Positions 9,637-17,713 of a stretch of DNA of 64,000 nucleotides are shown here, in pieces. Numbering within the stretch: the first letter of the stretch is position 1; each line of letters begins with the position of its first letter. The stretch lies in the NCBI GenBank assembly GCA_000385055.1, contig ARRL01000002.1, positions 26,242-90,241 on the forward strand, written 5' to 3'. The position numbers were made by a program, and so were the translations under genes. Below the pieces are notes generated by a model. It ran no database searches. It worked only from the letters and a program-made list of their open reading frames with translations, and was not told the DNA's origin. This DNA is from a gamma proteobacterium SCGC AAA168-P09 (GTDB lineage Bacteria; Pseudomonadota; Gammaproteobacteria; Magnimaribacterales; D2472).

Positions 9637-10812
9637 ATGCTGATTAATCTTTTTCAAACCGTTAGATCAGCTGGTGTGCCTTGTACACTAAGAGAATTGC
9701 TTGATCTGTTAGGCGCTCTTGAAAAAAATATGGTTTATGCAAATATTGATGATTTTTATTATCTTTCCAGAGCAATACTAGTTAAAGATGAAAAACATTA
9801 TGACAAATTCGATAAAGCATTTGATATATATTTTAAGGGTATAGAAAAGCTTGAAGATATTTTCCAGGCCCTTATTCCTGAGGATTGGCTTAGAAAAGCT
9901 TTTGAAAAAGAATTAGATCCCGAAGAATTGAAAAAAATTCAATCTCTTGGAGGACTCGAAAAATTACTTGATGAATTTAAAAAAAGACTAGAAGAACAAA
10001 AAGAAAGACATGAGGGTGGTAATAAATGGGTTGGAACTAACGGTACATCTCCTTTTGGTCATGGTGGTCAAAATCCGGAAGGTATTAGGGTTGGAGGAGA
10101 AGGCGGACAGAAAAGTGCAGTAAAAGTATGGGAACAAAGACAATTTAGCAACCTAGATGATTCAATAATTATTGGTACTAGAGATATTAAGATGGCTCTT
10201 AGAAGACTGCGTAAATTTGCTCGTCAAGGAAATGATTTAGAGTTAGATATGGATGGAACTATTAAATCCACTGCCAAAAATGCAGGCTATCTTGATATAC
10301 ACATGGTTCCTGAAAGATCTAATACTGTAAAAGTTATTGTTCTTTTTGATGTTGGTGGATCAATGGATCCTTATATTAAATTATGTGAAGAACTCTTTTC
10401 TGCAATTAAGACAGAGTTTAAACATCTTGAGTACTATTATTTTCATAATTGTATGTATGAATCTGTTTGGAAAGATAATCTAAGAAGATCCCAAGAAAGA
10501 TTCTTAGTTCAAGACATGATTAACAAATATTCATCTGACTATAAAGTTATTGTAGTTGGTGATGCGACTATGGCGCCTTATGAAATAACTAATCCCGGTG
10601 GAAGCATAGAGCATTGGAATGAAGAGCCTGGTCACGTTTGGATTAAAAGATTGTCAGATCACTTTGATAATATTGCTTGGCTTAATCCAGTTCCAGATGA
10701 TCATTGGGATTACACCTCATCAGTATGTATTCTTAGAGACTTATTTGATAATAGAATGTATCCTTTAACATTAAAGGGATTGGAGAATGCAATGACGGAG
10801 TTATCAAAATGA
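9637..10812 (+). CDS. VWA domain-containing CoxE-like protein
   Basis: A 391-residue protein with an N-terminal helical part (LFQTVRSAGVPCTLRELLDL), a glycine-rich linker around 120-160, and a C-terminal von Willebrand A domain. The MIDAS metal site reads DVGGSMDP near residue 234, so the second MIDAS residue is Gly rather than Ser, a variant I believe is usual in this CoxE-like subgroup. It directly follows the MoxR-type ATPase and probably forms a MoxR-VWA chaperone pair. Its stop overlaps the permease start (ATGA), so the three genes form one operon. Confidence 0.85.
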   Translation: MLINLFQTVRSAGVPCTLRELLDLLGALEKNMVYANIDDFYYLSRAILVKDEKHYDKFDKAFDIYFKGIEKLEDIFQALIPEDWLRKAFEKELDPEELKKIQSLGGLEKLLDEFKKRLEEQKERHEGGNKWVGTNGTSPFGHGGQNPEGIRVGGEGGQKSAVKVWEQRQFSNLDDSIIIGTRDIKMALRRLRKFARQGNDLELDMDGTIKSTAKNAGYLDIHMVPERSNTVKVIVLFDVGGSMDPYIKLCEELFSAIKTEFKHLEYYYFHNCMYESVWKDNLRRSQERFLVQDMINKYSSDYKVIVVGDATMAPYEITNPGGSIEHWNEEPGHVWIKRLSDHFDNIAWLNPVPDDHWDYTSSVCILRDLFDNRMYPLTLKGLENAMTELSK

Positions 10813-12140
10813 ATACAACTACTAATAAAGGTATATCTTGGGGACCATTTACATTAAGGATACCTTTCATACATATCAAATTTAGAGCAGGAGAGTTTTT
10901 TCAAGGAATGGTAATATCCGGGGCAACTGCTTTTGCAGCTGTGCCAGTTGCTATGGGATTAGGTTTGTCTTTTGAAGAGGGCGTTGCTTTAAGTTTTGTT
11001 GCTGGAACATTAATAGCATCTGGACCAATATTTTTTGGAGAACCAATGGCTCCTGGCTGGATTACGCCTGCATTACCAATTGTCATTGCAGCATTTGCTA
11101 CTAAAGGACAATTCAATGGCGTATATGATCCAGCTACATTTCAATTTATGGCAGCAATGTGTATTGAGTTTACTTTATTGGTATTTATTTTAGGTAGCAC
11201 TGGATGGGGTAAAAAACTAATACAAATTATTCCTAATGGCTTAAAAGCTGGAATTATATTAGGAGCGGCTTTAGCAGCATTTTATCAAGTGTTTATTACA
11301 GATATGGATAAACTTATGCTTCAACCTATCTCTATGGCAGTTGCTATTATTTTATGTGTAATTACTACATTTTCTGATCCTTTTAAAAAATTGGCTGAAA
11401 GAAATATTTTTATTAAGAAGGTGGGCTCACTTGGACTATTACCGGGATTTATTATTGCAGGCCTTGTAGCATATTTTCTAAAAGAAGTTACTTTTGATAT
11501 TCAATGGGGCTTTCAGGTTCCTGATGTAGTTACTTTGTTTAATAAGACTTCACCTTTAGTAATTGGCTTCCCATCATTTGCCATGTATCTTGAGGCATTA
11601 CCGCTAGTAATAATAGGCTATACACTTCTGTTTGGTGATCTAATTACAGCTACCGAGGTTTTAAATGATGGTCAAAAGTCTAGACCAGATGAACCTCTTG
11701 ATATTAACTTAGACAGATCCCATCTCTCAATTGCTGTAAGGAACTTTTTAGGCTTGCTTGTAAATCCTTTTTTCCCAACCCAAGGAGCATTATGGACTGG
11801 TGTTCATGTTGTTGTTGTAGAGAGGTGGAAAAAAGGACCTAAAGAAATGCCATCAATTTTTGATGGATTAGGCTCGTATTATCTTATGGGATTACCTATT
11901 CTTTATTTCACGCTTCCATTTATAACTTTAATGAAACCATTGATGCAAATGGCTTTGACGTTAACATTAATACTCACTGGTTTTGCATGTGCATATGTTG
12001 CTATGGCAATACCTAAGAAAAATACAGAGATGGCATCTGCTTTATTAATAGCGGTTTTCATAACTTTCTTTAGCGCCTGGGTTGGGCTTTTGGTAGGAAT
12101 CTTACTAAGCATACTTGTAATTGGTTTAGATAAAAATTAG
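10809..12140 (+). CDS. Polytopic membrane protein, putative permease
   Basis: A 443-residue hydrophobic protein with roughly 11-13 membrane segments. Small-residue-rich helices such as ATAFAAVPVAMGLGL and the re-entrant-looking FFGEPMAPGWITPALP, plus NPFFPTQGALWTG late in the protein, recall transporters of the NCS2/SulP fold, but no diagnostic signature is clear. It overlaps the VWA gene by 4 bases, so it may be the partner or client of the MoxR/VWA pair. Transport activity and substrate are inference. Confidence 0.6.
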   Translation: MNTTTNKGISWGPFTLRIPFIHIKFRAGEFFQGMVISGATAFAAVPVAMGLGLSFEEGVALSFVAGTLIASGPIFFGEPMAPGWITPALPIVIAAFATKGQFNGVYDPATFQFMAAMCIEFTLLVFILGSTGWGKKLIQIIPNGLKAGIILGAALAAFYQVFITDMDKLMLQPISMAVAIILCVITTFSDPFKKLAERNIFIKKVGSLGLLPGFIIAGLVAYFLKEVTFDIQWGFQVPDVVTLFNKTSPLVIGFPSFAMYLEALPLVIIGYTLLFGDLITATEVLNDGQKSRPDEPLDINLDRSHLSIAVRNFLGLLVNPFFPTQGALWTGVHVVVVERWKKGPKEMPSIFDGLGSYYLMGLPILYFTLPFITLMKPLMQMALTLTLILTGFACAYVAMAIPKKNTEMASALLIAVFITFFSAWVGLLVGILLSILVIGLDKN

Positions 12141-12149
12141 ATTTAATTT

Positions 12150-13070
12150 ATGACATACGCCCTAGAGATTTTAGATCTTAAAAAAACATATCCTGGTGGA
12201 ACAGAAGCCTTAAAAGGAATTTCTTTAACAGTGAAAGAAGGAGATTTTTATGCCTTATTAGGACCTAATGGAGCGGGTAAATCATCTACCATAGGAATAA
12301 TTGGCTCTCTTGTTACTAAAACATCAGGAATGGTAAAAATCTTTGGCATAGATGCTGATAAAGATATAGCTGAAGCTAAGACAATGTTAGGTGTTGTTTC
12401 TCAAGAAATTAACTTTTCACAATTTGAAAAAGTTATGGACATTGTTGTAACTCAAGCAGGATTTTACGGTATACCCAAGTCAGAAGCTATGCCAAAAGTT
12501 GAAAATATTTTAAAAAGACTAAGCTTATGGGATAAAAGAAACGTTCAAGCTAGAACATTGTCAGGTGGTTATAAAAGAAGGTTAATGATTGCTAAAGCTT
12601 TAGTCCACAATCCTAAACTATTAATACTTGATGAGCCGACAGCAGGGGTAGATATCGAACTCAGAAGGGAGATGTGGATATTTTTAAAAGAAATTAATAA
12701 AAATGGAACAACTATTATTCTAACCACTCATTATCTTGAAGAAGCTGAGCAACTATGTCGTAATATTGGAATCATAGATCACGGAACTATGGTTGCAGAT
12801 ACTAGTATGAAAGATCTCTTAGGAACACTTAATGTTCAAGGTTATGTTTTCGACCTTATTGAGCCCTTAGAAGAAGCTCCATTAATTGAAGGTTTTCCTC
12901 TTAAATTAGAAGATTCTCTTACCTTGGTTGCTGCAGTTAACAAAGATAGATCGATCAATGCATTATTTTCAGAATTTTCAAAATTAAACATTAAAATTAA
13001 ATCTATGAGAAATGAATCGAATAGACTTGAGGAATTATTTATAGAGATGGTAAATTCTAATGAAAAGTAA
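12150..13070 (+). CDS. ABC-2 type exporter ATP-binding protein (YadG-like)
   Basis: A 306-residue ABC ATPase: Walker A GPNGAGKSS near residue 38, Q-loop VVSQEINFSQ, signature LSGGYKRR near 136, Walker B LLILDEPTAGVDIE near 158, and the H-loop TTHYLEEAEQ. The C-terminal 80 residues form the extension typical of the YadG/CcmA drug-exporter group. It overlaps the permease gene by 11 bases. Together they probably form a homologue of the E. coli YadGH exporter, whose substrate is unclear. Confidence 0.9.
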   Translation: MTYALEILDLKKTYPGGTEALKGISLTVKEGDFYALLGPNGAGKSSTIGIIGSLVTKTSGMVKIFGIDADKDIAEAKTMLGVVSQEINFSQFEKVMDIVVTQAGFYGIPKSEAMPKVENILKRLSLWDKRNVQARTLSGGYKRRLMIAKALVHNPKLLILDEPTAGVDIELRREMWIFLKEINKNGTTIILTTHYLEEAEQLCRNIGIIDHGTMVADTSMKDLLGTLNVQGYVFDLIEPLEEAPLIEGFPLKLEDSLTLVAAVNKDRSINALFSEFSKLNIKIKSMRNESNRLEELFIEMVNSNEK

Positions 13071-13839
13071 TTATAAAGTTTCAGTTTCTCTATGGACATT
13101 GACTGTAAAAGAAATAAGAAGATTTCTAAGGATTTGGGTCCAGACCCTAGTTCCACCAGCAGTTACTATGTCTCTGTATTTTGTAATTTTTGGTTCTCTA
13201 ATTGGGCCTAGAATTGGATCAATGGATGGGTTTGACTATATTCAATATATGATTCCTGGTCTTATTATGCTTTCTGTAATTACAAATTCATACAATAATG
13301 TTGTTTCTTCTTTTTACTCGGTAAAATTTCAAAAATCTATTGAGGAGCTTTTAATTTCTCCAATGCCAAATTGGGCAATTTTACTAGGTTTTGTTTTAGG
13401 CGGAGTTGCTAGGGGTGTTTTAATTGGCTTTATTGTATTTGGTGTGAGTCTAATCTTTTATCCTGATTTCACTGTTGCCAACCCATTACTCACAATAACT
13501 GTTCTTTTGCTTACAGCAATACTATTTTCATTGATGGGGTTCATAAATGCTGTATTTGCTGATAGTTTTGATGATATATCCATAATACCAACTTTTATTC
13601 TTACTCCTCTAATATATTTAGGCGGTGTCTTTTATTCTATAAATATCTTACCTGACATATGGAGATCAATTTCTATGGCAAATCCAATGCTTTATGTTGT
13701 AAATACTTTTAGAGAGGGAATGCTGGGTGCTAGTGACGTATCAATATCTTTTTCTCTTGGTATGATTTGTGCATTTATAGCTATTCTTACAGGAGCATGT
13801 TTATATTTCCTTAAAAAGGGAACAGGTATAAGACAATGA
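13060..13839 (+). CDS. ABC-2 type exporter permease (YadH-like)
   Basis: A 259-residue inner-membrane protein with six predicted membrane helices and the ABC2 membrane domain pattern. The stretch SIEELLISPMPNWAILLGFVLGG is the conserved cytoplasmic coupling segment, and the region LTPLIYLGGVFYSINILP is typical of YadH-like permeases. It is translationally coupled to the ATPase gene before it and overlaps queF by 4 bases (ATGA). It should form a homodimer with two ATPase subunits. Confidence 0.9.
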   Translation: MKSNYKVSVSLWTLTVKEIRRFLRIWVQTLVPPAVTMSLYFVIFGSLIGPRIGSMDGFDYIQYMIPGLIMLSVITNSYNNVVSSFYSVKFQKSIEELLISPMPNWAILLGFVLGGVARGVLIGFIVFGVSLIFYPDFTVANPLLTITVLLLTAILFSLMGFINAVFADSFDDISIIPTFILTPLIYLGGVFYSINILPDIWRSISMANPMLYVVNTFREGMLGASDVSISFSLGMICAFIAILTGACLYFLKKGTGIRQ

Positions 13840-14564
13840 AGACTAAATTTTTGGGCAAAAATAAAAATTTAAATAATTTACCAGGCTCATTCAAGATACT
13901 AGACCCTATTCCAAGAAATACTCAATCTAAGAATGTCTTTGGTCTTGATTATTGGAATGCATTTGAATTTAGTTTTTTAAATGCTAGCAAAGACCCTTTA
14001 TTAAAAGTTATTGAAATAGTTATTCCAGCATCGTCTCAATATACTGTTGAATCAAAATCGCTTAAATTGTATTTAAATTCTTTTTATAAAAAGAAATTTT
14101 TAAATAATGCTGATGTTTTAAAAAAAATTACAAATGACCTAAATAAATTAACCAAGTCATCAGTTAAAGTTAAGTTTATTAACAAGTTTTATAAAGAACT
14201 AGAATCTCTTAACTTAAATAAGACCTCGCTTAAATTTACTAAACCAAATTTGCCCATTTGTTTTTCAGGATTTCGTTCAATATGTCCGGTAACATCGCAA
14301 CCAGATTTCGCAAAAATATTTATTAATACAGATGCAAAAATTGAAGTTAATTGGTTAAAATCTTATCTAATTTCTTTCAAAGAAAAAGGCGAATTTCATG
14401 AGCAATGTATTGAAGATATGCTTTTAGAATTTAATAAAAAATACCCAGGTTTTAATTTTGAAGTTTGTGGTAGGTTTATGAGAAGAGGTGGGATAGATAT
14501 AAACCCAATTCGCTCTAATAAAAACACTCTTCTATTTAAAAACTTTAGAGTATTTAATCAGTAA
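13836..14564 (+). CDS. queF: NADPH-dependent 7-cyano-7-deazaguanine reductase QueF (two-domain form)
   Basis: A 242-residue protein matching the long bimodular QueF of E. coli. The N-terminal half has the ESKSLKLYLNSF motif, which binds substrate and cofactor. The C-terminal half has SICPVTSQPDFA with the catalytic Cys, and the closing GRFMRRGGIDINPIRSN. The enzyme reduces preQ0 to preQ1 in queuosine biosynthesis and acts in the cytoplasm. No other queuosine gene is in the window. The start overlaps the ABC permease stop. Confidence 0.93.
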   Translation: MKTKFLGKNKNLNNLPGSFKILDPIPRNTQSKNVFGLDYWNAFEFSFLNASKDPLLKVIEIVIPASSQYTVESKSLKLYLNSFYKKKFLNNADVLKKITNDLNKLTKSSVKVKFINKFYKELESLNLNKTSLKFTKPNLPICFSGFRSICPVTSQPDFAKIFINTDAKIEVNWLKSYLISFKEKGEFHEQCIEDMLLEFNKKYPGFNFEVCGRFMRRGGIDINPIRSNKNTLLFKNFRVFNQ

Positions 14565-14599
14565 CTCTTGATTATTAAATCATGTAAAATGCTTCATTC

Positions 14600-14689
14600 G
14601 GAGAGATGGCAGAGTGGTCGAATGCGCTACCTTGGAAAGGTAGTAACTGGGTAACTGGTTCCGGGGTTCGAATCCCCGTCTCTCCGCCA
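14600..14689 (+). tRNA. tRNA-Ser (anticodon GGA)
   Basis: A 90-nt class II tRNA with a seven-base-pair acceptor stem (GGAGAGA with TCTCTCC), anticodon stem CTACC/GGTAG around loop TTGGAAA giving anticodon GGA at 14634-14636, a long variable arm, and a T arm with GGTTCGAATCC. The discriminator is G and CCA is encoded. It reads UCC and UCU serine codons. Confidence 0.97.
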
Positions 14690-14743
14690 ATATATATTCT
14701 GCACATAGTTGATTGCGTTATGAATTAGTTATAATATTAATGT

Positions 14744-15037
14744 ATGACAGAAAAATATATTGAAGAAATAGCAAACCTTCTTAATATGCTTCATAGTCTT
14801 GATAGAGATTTAAATTTAGTTTCATTCAACGAAACAGAAAAAAAAATATACTACACAATTGCCTTTGAAGTTCATAATAATGGTAAATGTAATATATCAG
14901 GTGTAATTTCATCATCTGGTTTTTCACGCTCAACTGTATATAAAGCCATAAAAGCATTTGAGGATAAAAAAATGTTGAGACTTACTCAATCTGATTCAGA
15001 TAAAAGAGAGGTTTTTTTGGATTTAATAACAGTCTAG
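14744..15037 (+). CDS. MarR-type winged helix-turn-helix regulator
   Basis: A 97-residue protein with a winged-helix DNA-binding core: helix NETEKKIYYTIAFEV, the recognition unit SGVISSSGFSRSTVYKAIKAFEDKKMLRL, and a wing SDSDKREVFLDL, which resembles the MarR wing. It is shorter than most MarR proteins (about 140), mainly at both dimerisation ends. It lies 32 bases upstream of a membrane-protein gene that it may control. The effector is unknown. Confidence 0.7.
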   Translation: MTEKYIEEIANLLNMLHSLDRDLNLVSFNETEKKIYYTIAFEVHNNGKCNISGVISSSGFSRSTVYKAIKAFEDKKMLRLTQSDSDKREVFLDLITV

Positions 15038-15069
15038 AGATTTAAACAATCCCAATCCAATCCAATTAA

Positions 15070-15645
15070 ATGAAATATTTCATTCAAGTCACTCTAACAA
15101 CGTATATCTCATCAATGCTTGTATATTCTTTATGGGGATGGGTTACATTTCAAACTTTAGATCAAGGTTGGATAGGCAGTCTTATATATCTGCCTCATGG
15201 GTGCAGAGTTATTTTTTATTGTTTTTTTGGAGTTAGATCGCTCCCAGCACTTTATTTAGCCGAGATAACTGGCCCTGCATTGGTTTGGGGTGATCAATAC
15301 TTAGATTGGTGGTTCATCGCTAGTATTTCTTCTTTACTATCTGTTGTTATTGCTGTCGAAATTATTAAATGGTCAAAAGTCTCTTCATGGAAACACACTA
15401 TATTATTAAAAATTAATTTTTCTAATTATAAATTTCTTATATTTGTAATAATTATCTCTGCTTTATTTAACGCTATTTTTACAAACTTAATCTTATCTAT
15501 TATTAATAGGGTAGATCTTACTGTTCATGTAGTAGCAAGATTCTTTATTGGTGATGTGATTGGCTCAGCCTGCTTTATCGCTTTTTTAATGATAATGTTC
15601 AATATGCTCAGATCAAATAGACTGTATCAGGTTAATGATAACTAA
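15070..15645 (+). CDS. Integral membrane protein, MASE1-like
   Basis: A 191-residue protein with about five membrane segments. The part IYLPHGCRVIFYCFFGVRSLPALYLAE resembles the conserved loop of MASE1 sensory membrane domains (a PHG-R motif followed by a hydrophobic helix), but no signalling output domain follows. It is preceded by a MarR-type regulator gene, and the start lies in a short CCAATC-repeat stretch with no clear ribosome site. It may be a stand-alone sensor-like membrane protein; its function is unknown. Confidence 0.5.
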   Translation: MKYFIQVTLTTYISSMLVYSLWGWVTFQTLDQGWIGSLIYLPHGCRVIFYCFFGVRSLPALYLAEITGPALVWGDQYLDWWFIASISSLLSVVIAVEIIKWSKVSSWKHTILLKINFSNYKFLIFVIIISALFNAIFTNLILSIINRVDLTVHVVARFFIGDVIGSACFIAFLMIMFNMLRSNRLYQVNDN

Positions 15646-15648
15646 GTC

Positions 15649-15677
15649 TTGAATACTGTATATTTATACAGTATAAT
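15649..15677 (+). promoter_or_regulatory. LexA-type SOS box inside a sigma-70 promoter
   Basis: A -35 TTGAAT (15649-15654) and a -10 TATAAT (15672-15677) are 17 bases apart. The spacer holds a palindrome centred on CTGTATATTTATACAG (15656-15671), which is CTGT-N8-ACAG, the gammaproteobacterial LexA consensus. Placed between the two promoter elements, bound LexA would block RNA polymerase. The ATG of the 71-residue gene follows 9 bases after the -10 box, so transcription should start at or just upstream of the ATG. Confidence 0.85.
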
Positions 15678-15686
15678 TATTTCATT

Positions 15687-15902
15687 ATGAATAATAATGT
15701 AGTAAAAATTAAAAATTTTGATCCAGTCATTGAAAAATATGTAGCATCCCATGACAAAAAATCAATCAAGAAGACATTAGCTTTTGAGTATTTTAATGAT
15801 GATGCAGAGGCTCTGACCAGATATATAGATATACATGTAAATAATAAAACTTTTTGTCTTGATTTTGTCGAACCTAAAGGCCAAATGGAATTTAGTTTTT
15901 AG
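15687..15902 (+). CDS. Small predicted SOS-inducible protein
   Basis: A 71-residue protein of unknown family, beginning NNNVVKIKNFDPVIEKYVAS and ending GQMEFSF. It is soluble, mixed alpha/beta by eye, with no metal-binding motif. It is expressed from a promoter with an embedded LexA box, so induction by DNA damage is expected. The C-terminal QMEFSF resembles the short clamp-binding peptides (QLxLF class) that tether repair proteins to the beta sliding clamp. That link is inference; I cannot identify the family. Confidence 0.7.
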   Translation: MNNNVVKIKNFDPVIEKYVASHDKKSIKKTLAFEYFNDDAEALTRYIDIHVNNKTFCLDFVEPKGQMEFSF

Positions 15903-15948
15903 AACTGAAGCAATCTAAAAAATTACTTTATTTAACAAACATTCTGTA

Positions 15949-15954
15949 TATAAT
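15949..15954 (+). promoter_or_regulatory. -10 box of the putative ncRNA promoter
   Basis: A perfect TATAAT lies 7 bases before a GGG at 15961, the predicted start of the structured RNA described next. The -35 is weak (TTTATT at 15927-15932, 16-base spacer). The position after the stop of the SOS gene suggests independent transcription. Confidence 0.5.
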
Positions 15955-15960
15955 TTAAGA

Positions 15961-16144
15961 GGGTGTCTTGTTAATTAGTTTTTTAAGGGGACTGGTTAGC
16001 ATTTTATTATTACCCTGAACATGGAGGTGGTCCTATTAGTATTTATTTAATAACAGGAAACGGAGGATCTACCTTTTGACACGAGGTAATCTGTAAGTTT
16101 TCGACTAGTTCTAAATTGCAGTCGCAATTAAACTAGATTTTTTT
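15961..16144 (+). ncRNA. Putative structured noncoding RNA (about 180 nt)
   Basis: This stretch has no ORF, begins after a TATAAT box and ends in a hairpin (CTAGTT 16105-16110 with AACTAG 16131-16136, inner AATTGC with GCAATT) followed by seven T. GTGTC at 15963-15967 can pair with GACAC at 16078-16082, which would close a large domain. Several purine-rich GGA-containing segments occur (GGGGAC, ATGGAGG, ACAGGAA, CGGAGGA). The length suits 6S RNA and the GGA motifs recall CsrA-binding sRNAs, but I cannot match either consensus. A leader element of the EamA gene is the other option. Confidence 0.55.
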
Positions 16145-16146
16145 AT

Positions 16147-16175
16147 AACCCCCAAGTTTACTTGGGGGTTTTTTT
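16147..16175 (+). terminator. Strong intrinsic terminator
   Basis: A perfect 10-bp stem (AACCCCCAAG 16147-16156, CTTGGGGGTT 16161-16170) with a TTTA loop runs into seven T (16169-16175). It is the second terminator in tandem after the putative ncRNA and ends 11 bases before the EamA start codon. Confidence 0.92.
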
Positions 16176-16186
16176 GTCTTTTTAAT

Positions 16187-17068
16187 ATGGAAATAAGGTA
16201 CTGGATTCTATTAATTTTTTTAGGTGCTCTTTGGGGAAGCGCTTTTATGTTTATAAAAGTTGCTACTCCAGAGTTTGGTCCTATAGCCCTCGTTAATACC
16301 AGACTATTAATTGCATCCTTAATATTTTTACCAATACTCCTTCAAAAAAAATACATTCATCTTTTAAAACCCATATGGAAACAGGTTTTAGTTTTATCAA
16401 TAATGAATAATGCTATTCCTTTTACACTATTTTCATATGCAAGTTTTGGTGCTGATTCAAACATCCTAGCGATACTCAATGCGACAACAGCATTTAATAC
16501 TATGATTATTGCCTATCTGTGGATTGGGGAAAGTGTGTCATTAAAACAATTATTTGGCTTGATTTTAGGATTCATAGGTATTTTTATTTTAGTTAATCCT
16601 CAAAACTCAGATACAACTTTAATTGCAAGTCTTTCAGCCTTACTAGCAGCATTTTTTTATTCTTACTCAACCGTATACATACAAAGACAATCAGTAAATG
16701 CTAATAAAATGGTTTTAATTGGATGGTCTATAGTCTTTAGTGCAGTCTTCATGATTCCAGTATCAATTTTCAATCTTCCAGAGACTTTGCCGTCAGCATC
16801 GGCCATTGGTTCTGCATTTTGGTTGGGTGCTGTATCTACCGGCTTAGGCTTTCTTGGTTACGTAAGGTTAATTGATAAAATAGGAGCAGTTAAAACTTCA
16901 ACCGTTGCTTATTTTTTACCTGTATTCGGTATTATATGGGGATCTATATTTTTAGATGAAAAAATCACTTCCACAATTACTCTAGGATGCTTAATTGTGC
17001 TTATAGGTATTTATTTATCTAATTCAAATAAAAAAGGCTATATTAATTCAGTTAATACAAAGGCATGA
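16187..17068 (+). CDS. EamA/DMT-family transporter
   Basis: A 293-residue protein with ten membrane helices in two EamA repeats. Marks include LGALWGSAFMFIKVA in the first helix, FGLILGFIGIFILV closing the first repeat, and FLPVFGIIWGSIFLDEKIT in the second. Family members export amino acids, metabolites or drugs across the inner membrane. There is no clear ribosome site, and no promoter fits between the preceding terminator and the ATG, so expression may depend on read-through of that terminator. The substrate is unknown. Confidence 0.88.
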   Translation: MEIRYWILLIFLGALWGSAFMFIKVATPEFGPIALVNTRLLIASLIFLPILLQKKYIHLLKPIWKQVLVLSIMNNAIPFTLFSYASFGADSNILAILNATTAFNTMIIAYLWIGESVSLKQLFGLILGFIGIFILVNPQNSDTTLIASLSALLAAFFYSYSTVYIQRQSVNANKMVLIGWSIVFSAVFMIPVSIFNLPETLPSASAIGSAFWLGAVSTGLGFLGYVRLIDKIGAVKTSTVAYFLPVFGIIWGSIFLDEKITSTITLGCLIVLIGIYLSNSNKKGYINSVNTKA

Positions 17069-17451
17069 ATATGAATGATATAGACTTAACAAAGCTTCTT
17101 CAAAAAGCTAATGATTGTGTACCAAGGTTAAAATATGAGGAATCTATAGCAGTGATCTCATCTCAAAAAAATTTAATTATTGACGTAAGAGAGGAGATAG
17201 AGGTATCTGCTTCAGGACTAATACAGGGCGCAATAAATATACCTAAAAGTATTTTCGATAAAAGCTTTTCAAATGAACTTGTCGATCAATATATCGATGA
17301 CATAGATAATACAAATATTTTGTTGTATTGCGCTGTTGGAGTTAGATCAGCTCTTGTTGGTTTGACTTTACTTAATAACGGCTATTCTTCTGTTTTTAAT
17401 ATAGGCGGATTTACAGACTGGATTGAAAATAAAGGTCCTCTCAATAGATAA
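17065..17451 (+). CDS. Rhodanese-like domain protein
   Basis: A 128-residue single rhodanese domain: LIIDVREEIEVSASGLIQGAINIP, the active-site loop LLYCAVGVRSAL with the catalytic Cys, and the end VFNIGGFTDWIENKG. Active members move sulfur atoms via a cysteine persulfide. The first ATG (17065) overlaps the EamA stop; a second ATG two codons later is equally possible. It is probably co-transcribed with EamA, which might suggest sulfur-compound handling, but this is only inference. Confidence 0.85.
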   Translation: MNMNDIDLTKLLQKANDCVPRLKYEESIAVISSQKNLIIDVREEIEVSASGLIQGAINIPKSIFDKSFSNELVDQYIDDIDNTNILLYCAVGVRSALVGLTLLNNGYSSVFNIGGFTDWIENKGPLNR

Positions 17452-17495
17452 GAATTAATTATATATAATTAATCATATCTGTTTTTTATAGTAAG

Positions 17496-17572
17496 TGGTG
17501 CGCCCGGGAAGATTCGAACTCCCGACCCCTTGGTTCGAAGCCAAGTACTCTATCCAACTGAGCTACAGGCGC
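17496..17572 (-). tRNA. tRNA-Arg (anticodon TCG)
   Basis: On the minus strand a 77-nt cloverleaf: acceptor GCGCCTG with CGGGCGC (one T-G pair), D arm with AGCTCAG, anticodon stem CTTGG/CCAAG around loop CTTCGAA giving TCG, T arm GGAGTTCGAATCT, discriminator A and encoded CCA. It reads CGN arginine codons. Its 5' half differs from the island attachment repeat at only three of 40 positions. Confidence 0.95.
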
Positions 17573-17651
17573 AAAAATAATATTATATTCTTTTATTAGT
17601 TTATAAATAAGCCATTTGTTTATTTGAGCATAATCAATCTGCATTTATATT

Positions 17652-17669
17652 AATTGACTATAGTCAATT
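17652..17669. promoter_or_regulatory. 18-bp perfect palindrome, possible operator of the DUF3604 gene
   Basis: AATTGACTATAGTCAATT is a perfect inverted repeat 45 bases before the DUF3604 start. It overlaps a possible -35 TTGACT (17655-17660); the best -10 is TTTAAT at 17677-17682. Such placement suits a repressor-binding site. No adjacent regulator gene is obvious. Confidence 0.4.
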
Positions 17670-17713
17670 GAGTTGATTTAATTGATACAAATATACGTTT
17701 GGGGAGATTTGGA

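Noticed and set aside
15037..15070. CAATCC tandem units before the MASE1-like gene
   Set aside because: Only two or three short units, too few to call a repeat element.
15961..16144. SRP 4.5S RNA, tmRNA, RNase P RNA or firm 6S RNA identity
   Set aside because: None of the signature sequences (SRP GGTCAGG/GGAAGC loop, tmRNA ends, RNase P GAGGAAAGTCC) are present. The length suits 6S RNA, but I could not match its closing stem and bubble, so the family is left open.
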